NCBI GenBank assembly: GCA_025935595.1
Contig: JAICUZ010000126.1
Span: 1 to 7,386 of the forward strand
Origin: Burkholderiales bacterium
Lineage (GTDB): Bacteria; Actinomycetota; Thermoleophilia; Gaiellales; Gaiellaceae
Direction of reading: 5' to 3'
Length of the DNA: 7,386 nucleotides
Below, one piece after another: positions 1-7,119 of the stretch. The position numbers and the translations under genes were made by a program. The notes under the pieces are model-generated. The model had not been told where the DNA came from. It was given only the letters and a program-made list of their open reading frames with translations, and searched no databases. Every line of letters starts with the position of its first letter. Position 1 is the first letter of the stretch.

Positions 1-1023
1 GTGGCCGGTGGCGAGCCGCACGTGTGGCTCGAAGCCCGCGAGGTTCGGAAGACCAGATGCGATCACCGGCTTTCCGGCCGCCAGGTACTCGAACACCTTG
101 AGCGGAAACACATTCGCCGTATAGGGGTTTTCGAGGTACGGGATCAGCGCGACGTCGAACGCCGCGACGACGGACGGCAGGGTCCGGTAGGGCTGCAGTC
201 CGAGCCAGCGGACGTTCGGCAGCTCCGACAGCGCCTGCACGCGATCACGCGCGCCGTTCGCGGCGGGCCCCGCGAGAAGAATCGTCGCGTCTTCGAACAT
301 GCGAGCGAGCCGCTCGAGCAACGCGAAGTCGACCTTGCCCTCGTTGAGATTGCCCGCGAAACCCAGCACCGGCCTCCGACACGCACGGAGCTCGGCCGGC
401 GCGATGCTCCTGTCGGCGGCCTGGGAGAAGTGCTCGTAGTCGCCGACGTTGGGGACGACGTACGTCCGACCGTCCCCCCGCTCATGCCGAGTCGCGAGAT
501 TCTCGGTGGTCGCGAAGACGAGCCGCGACCTGTCAGCGGCCGCCCGGTCGAGCTCGGCGACGAGCGCGCGGCTCCTCCCTGCACCGACCTGATGCTGATA
601 GTCGTCGACGCAGTCGTACACCGCGAATGCTTCGCCAAACAGGCCGACGGCGTCCGCGCCACGCGGGTCGTAGATCCAGAGCACACGAGGCGCCGGCAGC
701 GAGCGCGCCGCGCGCCGCAGCACCCTGGCCCCGACGAACCAGTTGACCCGGTTGCAGAGGCCGAAGCGCTGTGACCAGGGGAGGACGTTCGCGAGCTGGG
801 CAACGCGGACGTTCGGGGCGACCTCGACGGGAGCGAGCACCCTGCGCGCACGACCGGTGCCGGTCCGCCACAGATGCTTGCCGAGGAAGTCCCCGGTCTC
901 GACGAAGAGCACGTGATGACCGCGTCTCGCGGCACGCGACATGATCTGCTGCCGGTTCGTCGGCAGCGGCGCATCCCACAGCTGGCTCGACAGGCAGATG
1001 ATCGAGAAGGGCCGCCGCTGCAT
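1..1023 (-). CDS. Glycosyltransferase, TuaH-like / GT4-type (3' end beyond window)
   Basis: Reading the reverse strand from the ATG at 1023 gives 341 codons without a stop, running off the left edge. The protein is therefore partial at its C-terminus. The N-terminus (residues 7-41) has the shape seen in TuaH-like sugar transferases: a hydrophobic strand, then SSQLWDAPLPTNRQQIMSR and RGHHVLFVE. A YDCVDDYQHQ motif follows at 137-145, and the second Rossmann domain begins near 219 (LGFAGNLNEGKVDF). The donor-binding segment at 291-323 reads VALIPYLENPYTANVFPLK, then FEYLAAGKPVIAS; the Glu of FEY is the usual nucleotide-sugar contact. It probably transfers a sugar in the cytoplasm during polysaccharide assembly. 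Donor and acceptor cannot be read from sequence. Start choice: ATG 1023 lies just before the first beta strand but has no well-spaced Shine-Dalgarno (GGAGA is 17 nt upstream). An in-frame GTG at 1134 would add 37 residues. It is divergent from the EPS operon. The family call is confident; the specificity is unknown. Confidence 0.9.
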   Translation of the reverse strand, partial: MQRRPFSIICLSSQLWDAPLPTNRQQIMSRAARRGHHVLFVETGDFLGKHLWRTGTGRARRVLAPVEVAPNVRVAQLANVLPWSQRFGLCNRVNWFVGARVLRRAARSLPAPRVLWIYDPRGADAVGLFGEAFAVYDCVDDYQHQVGAGRSRALVAELDRAAADRSRLVFATTENLATRHERGDGRTYVVPNVGDYEHFSQAADRSIAPAELRACRRPVLGFAGNLNEGKVDFALLERLARMFEDATILLAGPAANGARDRVQALSELPNVRWLGLQPYRTLPSVVAAFDVALIPYLENPYTANVFPLKVFEYLAAGKPVIASGLPNLAGFEPHVRLATGH

Positions 1024-1098
1024 GCTCAGATTGAAGCGGTTCTCCGCGCTGCCGAGGACAGTGCCTTCAGGCGAGGCGCGCCACGACAAACGGACGGC

Positions 1099-1114
1099 GT
1101 TCAGGTTTCTGAAC
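1099..1114. repeat. Perfect 6-bp inverted repeat, possible operator
   Basis: GTTCAG-gttt-CTGAAC is a perfect 6-bp palindromic pair around a 4-nt centre, in the middle of the divergent intergenic region and just upstream of a possible -10 (1120-1125). That position suits a regulator-binding site or a short hairpin. The arms cannot be extended (C opposite C on the outside). A repeat this short can arise by chance, so the regulatory role is speculative. Confidence 0.35.
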
Positions 1115-1137
1115 CCGGGTACGCTTTGAGCCACGCT

Positions 1138-1143
1138 GGGAGG
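1138..1143 (+). promoter_or_regulatory. Ribosome binding site of the sugar phosphotransferase gene
   Basis: GGGAGG lies 9 nt before the ATG at 1153 and is a strong Shine-Dalgarno match. It decides the start: the frame is open far upstream (to 874 and beyond), but that part lies antisense to the divergent glycosyltransferase gene. An in-frame GTG at 1144 directly abuts this site and is too close to use it. Confidence 0.7.
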
Positions 1144-1152
1144 GTGAGGGGA

Positions 1153-2607
1153 ATGACGGAGACAATCGAGCATTCCGCGGACGTCGGCTTCCGCGCGCCC
1201 CTCGGCGTCGCCGCACGTCGCCGGAATCACCACCTCCAGACCGTCCGGCTCTTGATCGCGGGCGACTCGGCCGCGCTGGCGGTGGCGGCCCTCTTTGCGT
1301 TCGGCGTCACGGGGCACGCCCATCGTGGGGACGTTGTGTGGATCCCTCTCACAGTCGTGCTGTCCCTGATCGGCTTCGCCTTCTACCGCCTTTATGAGCG
1401 CGATCGCCAGCAGATCGTGGTGTCCACGCTCGACGAGTGGCGGGACTTCCTGAATGCGCTGAGTGTGGTCTGCCTGCTCGAGCTCGTCGCGGCGAATACC
1501 ACGCATACCCCGGGCAACGGTCTCGCGACGGCGACGATCGCAACGTTTTGGGTTGGCTCACTGATCGTGCTGCCGCTCACGCGCGCGGCGATGCGTCACA
1601 CCGTGCTCCCCGCGATCCACGCCCACGAGAACACACTGATCGTAGGAGCCGGTCACGTGGGCCAGATGCTGGCGCTGAAGATTGCGAAGCACAAGGAGTA
1701 CAACCTTCGACTCGTCGGCTTCCTCGACGACGAACCGCACGACCTGGATCCCGCGCTCGCCGATATCCCGGTGCTCGGAGGCGAGGACGAGCTCGTCGAG
1801 TTGATCCGCGCACACGAGGTCTCGCGGGTCATCCTCGCGTTCTCGCGCAGATCGGCAGAAGGCCTCCTCGAGCTGATCCGCGCCTCGGGGCTTCGCGACG
1901 TGAACCTGTCGATCGTGCCGCGCTACTTCGAGATCATCGCGTCGAACGTTCAGATCGTCGAGATCGAGGGTGTTCCGGTGATCGAGATCCCCGCTCCCAG
2001 GCTCTCGCGGCTCGCCCGCGTCTCCAAGCGCTGCCTCGACCTTGCCCTGACGGTGCCTGGGTTCGTGCTCATCGCGCCGATGTTCGTCGTGATCGCGCTG
2101 CTGATCAAGCTGGACTCCCGCGGCCCGGTGTTCTTCAAGCAGAAGCGAATGGGTCGTGGACAGCAGGTGTTCGAGATCATCAAGTTCCGGACGATGTACG
2201 TCGGCGCCGAAGACATGCGGCGCGATCTGCTCGACGCGAACGAATCCTCAGGCCCGTTGTTCAAGATCCGCGACGACCCGCGCGTGACTCGCGTCGGCTA
2301 CTGGGTGCGAAAGCTCTCGCTCGACGAGCTTCCTCAGCTGATCAACGTGCTGAAAGGCGAGATGAGCTTGGTCGGGCCGCGTCCGTTCGTGATCTACGAG
2401 GACGACAAGATCGCCGGCTGGGCGCGGCGCCGGCTCGACCTGACGCCGGGCATCACGGGGCTCTGGCAGGTCATGGGCCGGAACGAGATCGGCTTCGACG
2501 AGATGGTCAAGCTCGACTATCTCTACGTCAACAACTGGTCGCTGTGGTGGGACGTGAAGATCCTGCTGCGGACCGCCCCAGTCGTCTTTCTGCGCCGCGG
2601 ATACTGA
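1153..2607 (+). CDS. Undecaprenyl-phosphate sugar phosphotransferase (WcaJ/EPS sugar transferase type)
   Basis: This 484-aa integral membrane enzyme should transfer a sugar-1-phosphate from a nucleotide sugar to undecaprenyl phosphate, the priming step of EPS or capsule repeat-unit synthesis. Four hydrophobic segments lie at about 31-52, 60-80, 97-115 and 124-143. A CoA_binding_3-type Rossmann region follows, with NTLIVGAGHVGQ (GAGHVG at 165-170). The catalytic bacterial sugar transferase domain fills about 290-484: KRCLDL at 292-297, a hydrophobic re-entrant helix near 298-320, KFRTM at 344-348, SLDELPQL at 389-396 with the catalytic Asp-Glu pair at 391-392, GEMSLVGPRP at 402-411 and PGITGLWQV at 432-440. 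Length and order match polyisoprenyl-phosphate hexose-1-phosphate transferases of the long, WcaJ-like type, and all catalytic motifs are intact. Glucose is the commonest substrate in this group, but galactose is possible. It is the first gene of the plus-strand operon; the next starts 6 bp after its stop. Confidence 0.95.
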   Translation: MTETIEHSADVGFRAPLGVAARRRNHHLQTVRLLIAGDSAALAVAALFAFGVTGHAHRGDVVWIPLTVVLSLIGFAFYRLYERDRQQIVVSTLDEWRDFLNALSVVCLLELVAANTTHTPGNGLATATIATFWVGSLIVLPLTRAAMRHTVLPAIHAHENTLIVGAGHVGQMLALKIAKHKEYNLRLVGFLDDEPHDLDPALADIPVLGGEDELVELIRAHEVSRVILAFSRRSAEGLLELIRASGLRDVNLSIVPRYFEIIASNVQIVEIEGVPVIEIPAPRLSRLARVSKRCLDLALTVPGFVLIAPMFVVIALLIKLDSRGPVFFKQKRMGRGQQVFEIIKFRTMYVGAEDMRRDLLDANESSGPLFKIRDDPRVTRVGYWVRKLSLDELPQLINVLKGEMSLVGPRPFVIYEDDKIAGWARRRLDLTPGITGLWQVMGRNEIGFDEMVKLDYLYVNNWSLWWDVKILLRTAPVVFLRRGY

Positions 2608-2613
2608 CCGGTC

Positions 2614-3765
2614 GTGCAGCGTTCAGGCGGCGCGGGACGGGGCATTCGCGTGCTCGTCACCGTCACGTTCAACGACAACCAACTACGAGCACACCTTCTT
2701 CCGATCGTCGCGCTCCCCGAGGTGGCCGAGGTCGTGCTGGTGACGGACACCGTTCCCACGCCCCTGCCGAAAGTGCGTGTGGTGGTTCCGCCGAGAATCC
2801 TGGTTCGGATCACCGGCCGCGCGGTCTCCAAGCTGCTGGTCTGCTTGCGGCTTGCGCTGCGCGAGCGCCCCGACTGGATCATCGGGTTCAACCTCGTCCC
2901 GCACGGCAGCACTGCGATCCTGGCCGCGCGCGCCGCACGCACGCGTTCCCTGTACGCGATGATCGGCGGCGACCGAGAGTGGCGCGAGGGCGGTTGGGAC
3001 TCCGACAACAAGATCCTCGGCCGCCTGCGCTCACCGTCTCCCGTCGTCGAGCGGGCTCTGCTCTGGTTGATGCGCCGAAGCACGCACGTCGCCACCATGG
3101 GAGCCGTCGGTCGCGCTGAACTGCTGAAGCGCGGGCTCGACGGCAAGCAGGTCACACCCATTCCGCCGGCGATCGACGTCGAACGCTTCAAACCGAGCGT
3201 CGTGGACGTCGACTACGAGTACGACATGATCACGGTTGCGGCGCTTCTGCCGAACAAGCGAGTCGCCGATGTGATCGACGCGGCCGCCCACCTGGCTCCG
3301 CGACGGCCGGGACTCCGCGTCGCGATCGTCGGACGAGGCCCGCTCGACGCGGAGCTCCGAGCGCGAGCGAGGCGACTCGGCCTCGACGACGTCGTCCGCT
3401 TCCTGGGGTTCCGGGACGACGTCGAGGCGCTCTATGCGCGCTCTCGAGTCTTTGTCCTCCCGAGTGCCTCCGAGGGGCTCTCCATCGCCATGCTCGAGGC
3501 AATGGCTTCGGGCGTCACGCCGGTGGTGACCGACGTCGGCGAGCTCGGAAGCCTGGTTCGAGACGGGGAGACCGGCCGCCTGTACGCGCCCGGCGACGTG
3601 GAAGCTCTCGCCACGATCCTGGAGGAGCTACTCACGAACCCCGCTCGCTCTTCATCGCTCGGCGCGGCAGCTGCCGAACTGGCCAGGTCGCAGGTCTCCG
3701 TCGACGCGGTCTCCGCCTCCTACCGCGACCTCTTCGAGCGCTCCTTCGGTAAGACCTCATCGTGA
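2614..3765 (+). CDS. GT4-type glycosyltransferase (first of two)
   Basis: This 383-aa two-domain GT-B glycosyltransferase probably adds a sugar to the lipid-linked unit on the cytoplasmic side. No signal peptide or membrane segment is seen. The N-terminal domain starts with the strand IRVLVTVTF and includes DWIIGFNLVPHG and YAMIGGDREW (IGGD at 117-120), a pattern of one GT4 subgroup. The C-terminal donor-binding domain has VAALLPNKR (Lys215), VAIVGRGP (GRGP 240-243), RFLGFRDDVEALY and the E-x7-E signature as EGLSIAMLE (Glu287 and Glu295), followed by ASGVTPVVTDVGE. Length is normal for GT4. The GTG at 2614 was chosen because it keeps the first beta strand whole. It has no good Shine-Dalgarno, which suggests re-initiation from the preceding gene. 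GTG 2650 is an alternative but would cut into that strand. Its end overlaps the next start as GTGA. Donor and linkage are unknown. Confidence 0.9.
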   Translation: MQRSGGAGRGIRVLVTVTFNDNQLRAHLLPIVALPEVAEVVLVTDTVPTPLPKVRVVVPPRILVRITGRAVSKLLVCLRLALRERPDWIIGFNLVPHGSTAILAARAARTRSLYAMIGGDREWREGGWDSDNKILGRLRSPSPVVERALLWLMRRSTHVATMGAVGRAELLKRGLDGKQVTPIPPAIDVERFKPSVVDVDYEYDMITVAALLPNKRVADVIDAAAHLAPRRPGLRVAIVGRGPLDAELRARARRLGLDDVVRFLGFRDDVEALYARSRVFVLPSASEGLSIAMLEAMASGVTPVVTDVGELGSLVRDGETGRLYAPGDVEALATILEELLTNPARSSSLGAAAAELARSQVSVDAVSASYRDLFERSFGKTSS

Positions 3766-4988
3766 GTGCCGCGGAGGAAACGCCCTCAGCGCAGCGCCGG
3801 TTGCGCGTCGCGTACGTGTACCGGCACTTCAACCACTCCGGCTCTCTTCCGGCGGTCTTCCTCGCCCGGGCGGAGTGGCTGTCCCGCCACGAGGACGTGA
3901 CGGCGTTCACGTCGGCGGCGTCACGCGATGAGACCGCCGCGCCGCTGCGCTTCGAAACGGTGGAACCGATCATGGTCGGGACGGACCGTTTTCGATACGC
4001 GGCCGAGTGCGCGAGCTTTGCGTTCCGCGCGACGCGACGCCTCAAGAGGCTCCGGTCGCACTTCGACGTGATTCACGTGGACGGGTTTTCCGCGACCGTG
4101 GCCGACCTCGTGACCGTCCATGCCGTGCGCCGAGCCGAGATCGACCACTATTTCGAGCACGTCGAGCCGACGGCCAGGCTCCGCCGGCGGTTGACGCCGC
4201 TGCTCAGGCCGCAGACGGGCACGGTCATCGGCATCGAGAATCGGCTGTATCGACAGCCCTTTCCACTCTGCTTGCCGATGAGTCGTCGTATCGCCGAGGA
4301 TCTCCGGCGGCACTTCGGTGTCCCGGACGACCTCATCGACGTGATTCCGTACGGGCTCGACCTGCAAGCGTTTCGCTTCGACCCGGAGGCCCGGCTGCGC
4401 GAACGCGCGAGCATGGGCACTCCGCCCGATCGACTGGCGGTTCTCTTCGTCGGCGACGACTTCGAGCGCAAAGGGCTCGACCAAGCGATCTGCGCGCTCG
4501 CCCGGACGGCTCGGGACGCCGAGCTGTGGATTGCAGGCGGCGGCGACCCGGAGCGCTACCGCGCACTCGCGGGCTCGCTCGGAGTGACGGAGCGAACGCG
4601 GTTCCTCGGCAGGGTGCCGAACGATCGACTCGCCGGGATCTACTCGGCGGCCGACGTCTTCGTCCTGCCGAGCCGACAGGACGCGTGGGGCCAGCCGGTG
4701 GTCGAGGCGATGGCAGCCGGACGGCCCGTCGTCGTTAGTCCGTTCTCGGGTTCGGAAGAAGCGGTGGACTCGGGCGTGACCGGCTTCGTGCTCGAGGCAG
4801 GCGATGCGTGCACGCAGATGGCTGCGCTCCTCGACGGGCCGCTCGCGCAGCGCGAGGTGCGTGAGGCGACCGGCGCCCGTGCTACCGAGGCGGTCGAACA
4901 GTTCGATCGCGGGGTCGTCTTCCCCCGCCTCCGGGCCGCACACCACCGAGCAGCCGAGCTTCGACGAGCGCGTGTCGCGGGCCACTGA
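3762..4988 (+). CDS. GT4-type glycosyltransferase (second of two)
   Basis: This 408-aa GT-B glycosyltransferase starts at a GTG that shares 4 bp with the upstream stop (GTGA), so translation is probably coupled. The N-terminal domain opens with LRVAYVYRHFNHSG and contains FDVIHVDGFSATVADLV. The linker has LPMSRRIAEDL and VIPYGLDLQAF (YGLD 197-200). The donor domain has LFVGDDFERKGLDQ (Arg236, Lys237), WIAGGGDPERY (GGGD 259-262), RFLGRVPNDRL and FVLPSRQDAWGQPVVEAMAAG. The usual first Glu of the E-x7-E signature is Asp here (Asp307, Glu315), a conservative change that need not abolish activity. No signal peptide or membrane helix is seen, so it should act in the cytoplasm or at the inner membrane face. 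It likely adds a later sugar of the repeat unit; donor and acceptor cannot be told from sequence. Its last codons overlap the proposed start of the lyase-like gene. Confidence 0.92.
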   Translation: MSAAEETPSAQRRLRVAYVYRHFNHSGSLPAVFLARAEWLSRHEDVTAFTSAASRDETAAPLRFETVEPIMVGTDRFRYAAECASFAFRATRRLKRLRSHFDVIHVDGFSATVADLVTVHAVRRAEIDHYFEHVEPTARLRRRLTPLLRPQTGTVIGIENRLYRQPFPLCLPMSRRIAEDLRRHFGVPDDLIDVIPYGLDLQAFRFDPEARLRERASMGTPPDRLAVLFVGDDFERKGLDQAICALARTARDAELWIAGGGDPERYRALAGSLGVTERTRFLGRVPNDRLAGIYSAADVFVLPSRQDAWGQPVVEAMAAGRPVVVSPFSGSEEAVDSGVTGFVLEAGDACTQMAALLDGPLAQREVREATGARATEAVEQFDRGVVFPRLRAAHHRAAELRRARVAGH

Positions 4989-7119
4989 GCTGTTGGGCAC
5001 ACGACTCACGTGGTACGCCAACCGCCTCCGAGCCATGGACTCGGGCGAAGTGGTGACCCGAGCTCGGCGCGAGCTCGCGAACCGCTTCGACGCAGGCCTG
5101 TGGAACGGCGCACGCAGCAGCTGGAATCGGCGCTGGGAGCCGAAGTGGGATCGCATCACGGTGACCGGCGCCATCGCGAGCGTGCCACTCGGGTTCCTCG
5201 ACGCCGAGCGCGCCGCACTGGCTGCCGCAACTGCGCCCGAAGCCGTTCCCGCAGTGCTCGGGCGTGCGGCAACCGTGCTCGACGGCCGGGTCCGCTGGTT
5301 CGGCTACGACACGGTGCAGCTCGACGACCCGCCCGACTACGTGCGCGACCCGTTCACGGGGCGCCGCTGGCCGGACGTGCACGGAAAGCTGCTCGATTAT
5401 CGTCGTGCGGCTGCCGGCGACCCGAAATGGATCTGGGAGCTCAACCGCTGTCAGGACCTGCCGCTGCTCTGCCTCGCCTGGCACCTGAGCGGTGAGCGCC
5501 GGTTCGCAGTGGCGGCACGTGACCGCATGGTCCACTGGCTGCGCACGTCGCGTCCGGGACGCGGCATCGCGTGGAGCAACGGCTTCGAGGCAGGTATCCG
5601 GGGGACGTCCTTTGCCCTGACGTTCGACGCGCTGCGCGGCTCCGGCCTGATCGAGCCCGACGAGGCGCCGTTGGTGCTCCGCGGACTCTGGCAGCACGCG
5701 CGGTGGGCTCTTCGTGACCACTCGTTCGGGAGCTCCGCCAACAATCATCTGATCGGCGAAGCAACCGGGCTCGTCGCGATCGGCTTGCTCGCGCCCGAGC
5801 TCGCCGACTCGGAAACGTGGGTCGCCCGTGGGCTCGCATGGCTCGAAACGGAAGCCGAACGGCAGATCCTGCCCGACGGCGCCGGCGCGGAGCAGGCGTA
5901 CGCCTATCACCTGTTCGTCTGCGACCTCATCGCGCTGGTCGCGGCCCTGCTCGAGGCGCGAGGTCGAGCGCTACCGCCGATGATGCGCGCCGCGCTCGTC
6001 CGCTCGGCCGATGCCCTCACGTTGCAGGTGCGTCCGGGCGAGCCGGATCCCGCCTACGGCGACTCGGACGACGGCCGCGCGTTCGTGCTCGACGGCGACG
6101 AGACGCGCGAGACGCGTGCTGTGGCGGCGACGCTCGCATGTGCCGTCGGTCATCGAGGCGCCGCGACTCTCGCGGGCCGGGCGGATCTTCCGGCGTCGTT
6201 GCTCTTCGGCTCGGCAGGACTGGCGCGGTTCGAGGCCGACGACACCCCAGTTCCGGCCGACGGCGTCCTGCCCGATGCCGGGCTCGTCGTGCTGAGGCGA
6301 AACGGGGTCAGGATGCTGTTCGACGTCGGGCCGCTCGGGTACCTCGGCATCGCTGCGCACGGTCATGCCGACGGGCTCACAGTGGCCGTTTCCGACGGAA
6401 TGAACGAGCTGATCGCAGACCCCGGCACCGGGACGTACTTCGGCGACCGTGAGCTTCGACACACGGCTCGCTCCACCGGAGCGCACGCGACCGTGACGGT
6501 GGACTCGGGAGACCAGGCCTTGTACGGGGGCCCGTTCCTCTGGTTGCAGCAGTCGCGAGCGACATTGCGTCACGTCGACCTCCACGCGGGCTACGCGGTC
6601 GGAGAAACGGATGCCTGGCATCGTCTTTCCGATCCGGTGAGCCATCGGCGAGCAGTCGTCGTGCTCTCGACCGGTGTGGTTCTTGTCTACGATCGCCTCG
6701 ATGCGCGTCGTTCCCATCGTTACGCGCAGAGCTGGCCGCTGCACCCGTCTCTCGACCTCCGCGAGCGGAGCCCGTCCGTATTCGAGGCATCCGCGGACGG
6801 CCGGTCAGCTCTGCTCGCCGCCTTCGCAGGCTCGAACGCGGTCGTGAGGCACGCACGCGACGGCTGGTGGTCTCGCAAGCTCGAGCAAATCGAGCCTGCG
6901 TACACGCTGCGCGTCGAGCTGGAACAGGCCGGGCGCGCGGACCTTCTCGCGCTGCTCATCCCCACTCGCGGGAACGGGACCTACCCCGATCCCGCCGTCC
7001 GGCTGAGCACGGACGGCCGGGCGTCGGTGGCCACGTTCGCGGGTGAGGGCGACTGGCACGTCCGTTTCGATCTCGACGACCCCGTCACTCCTGTTCAGGT
7101 GAACCGAGGCGGCGCATGA
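4972..7119 (+). CDS. Heparinase II/III-like (alginate-lyase-like) protein
   Basis: This protein of about 715 aa has the two parts of the heparinase II/III superfamily, which cleaves uronate-containing polysaccharides by beta-elimination. The N-terminal helical toroid has DPKWIWELNRCQDL (150-162), GIAWSNGFEAGIRGTSF (to about 214), GSSANNHLIGEA (Asn257, Asn258, His259) and GAGAEQAYAYHLF (Tyr310, Tyr312). After GDSDDGRA (363-370) comes the beta-rich C-terminal domain, with AHGHADGLTV (His463, His465), ADPGTGTYFGDRELRH (483-497) and STGAHATVTVDSGDQ (501-515). The Asn, Tyr and His positions thought to form the active site in this fold are present. The family's usual HN in the last motif is HA here. 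No signal peptide or membrane anchor is visible, which is odd for a polysaccharide lyase. The start is uncertain: GTG 4972 overlaps the upstream gene by 17 bp and keeps the conserved TWYANRLRAM segment; TTG 4993 and ATG 5035 are alternatives. Substrate unknown; alginate-like or other uronate polymer is inferred from the next gene. Confidence 0.87.
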   Translation: MSRATELLGTRLTWYANRLRAMDSGEVVTRARRELANRFDAGLWNGARSSWNRRWEPKWDRITVTGAIASVPLGFLDAERAALAAATAPEAVPAVLGRAATVLDGRVRWFGYDTVQLDDPPDYVRDPFTGRRWPDVHGKLLDYRRAAAGDPKWIWELNRCQDLPLLCLAWHLSGERRFAVAARDRMVHWLRTSRPGRGIAWSNGFEAGIRGTSFALTFDALRGSGLIEPDEAPLVLRGLWQHARWALRDHSFGSSANNHLIGEATGLVAIGLLAPELADSETWVARGLAWLETEAERQILPDGAGAEQAYAYHLFVCDLIALVAALLEARGRALPPMMRAALVRSADALTLQVRPGEPDPAYGDSDDGRAFVLDGDETRETRAVAATLACAVGHRGAATLAGRADLPASLLFGSAGLARFEADDTPVPADGVLPDAGLVVLRRNGVRMLFDVGPLGYLGIAAHGHADGLTVAVSDGMNELIADPGTGTYFGDRELRHTARSTGAHATVTVDSGDQALYGGPFLWLQQSRATLRHVDLHAGYAVGETDAWHRLSDPVSHRRAVVVLSTGVVLVYDRLDARRSHRYAQSWPLHPSLDLRERSPSVFEASADGRSALLAAFAGSNAVVRHARDGWWSRKLEQIEPAYTLRVELEQAGRADLLALLIPTRGNGTYPDPAVRLSTDGRASVATFAGEGDWHVRFDLDDPVTPVQVNRGGA
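7106..7109 (+). promoter_or_regulatory. Ribosome binding site of the nucleotide-sugar dehydrogenase gene
   Basis: GAGG lies 6 nt before the ATG at 7116, inside the last codons of the lyase-like gene. It is one of only two clear Shine-Dalgarno sites in the window and fixes the start used at the ATGA overlap. Confidence 0.6.

Larger units (their letters stand above)
1024..1152. promoter_or_regulatory. Divergent intergenic region, probable two-way promoter
   Basis: These 129 bp separate the minus-strand glycosyltransferase from the plus-strand EPS operon, so both transcription units should start here. It is the only intergenic space over 10 bp in the window. On the plus strand, TACGCT at 1120-1125 resembles a -10 element of the TAnnnT kind; any -35 partner around 1097-1103 is poor. 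On the minus strand, TTGTCG (1089 to 1084) is a fair -35 match, but no convincing -10 follows at normal spacing. The promoter role is inferred mainly from gene arrangement. Confidence 0.5.

Noticed and set aside
1..774. Plus-strand open frame of 257 codons beginning at GTG 1
   Set aside because: It lies antisense to the glycosyltransferase gene; its translation is Arg-rich with no recognisable motif, while the opposite strand has clear family motifs.
874..1152. Upstream extension of the sugar phosphotransferase frame to an ATG at 874
   Set aside because: The extra 93 codons overlap the divergent glycosyltransferase antisense, show no family similarity, and a strong GGGAGG site precedes ATG 1153.
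2600..2660. Terminator or promoter between the phosphotransferase and the first GT4 gene
   Set aside because: Only 6 bp separate the genes, and no hairpin with a T-run or promoter-like pair is visible.
1437..3119. Plus-strand open frame of 560 codons spanning two genes
   Set aside because: Arg/Ala/Pro-rich out-of-frame shadow of the phosphotransferase and first GT4 genes, common in GC-rich DNA; no domain motifs.
4804..4971. ATG 4804 as start of the lyase-like protein
   Set aside because: It would overlap the second GT4 gene by 185 bp and add a Ser/Arg-rich stretch unlike the family; conservation appears to start near TWYANRLRAM.
3921..5174. Minus-strand open frame of 417 codons
   Set aside because: Antisense to the second GT4 gene and the lyase start; low-complexity Arg-rich composition and no motifs.
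4882..5910. Minus-strand open frame of 342 codons under the lyase-like gene
   Set aside because: It is a GC-driven antisense shadow; the plus-strand frame holds the conserved heparinase motifs.
5971..6744. Minus-strand open frame of 257 codons
   Set aside because: Antisense to the C-terminal heparinase-like domain, with no recognisable protein features.
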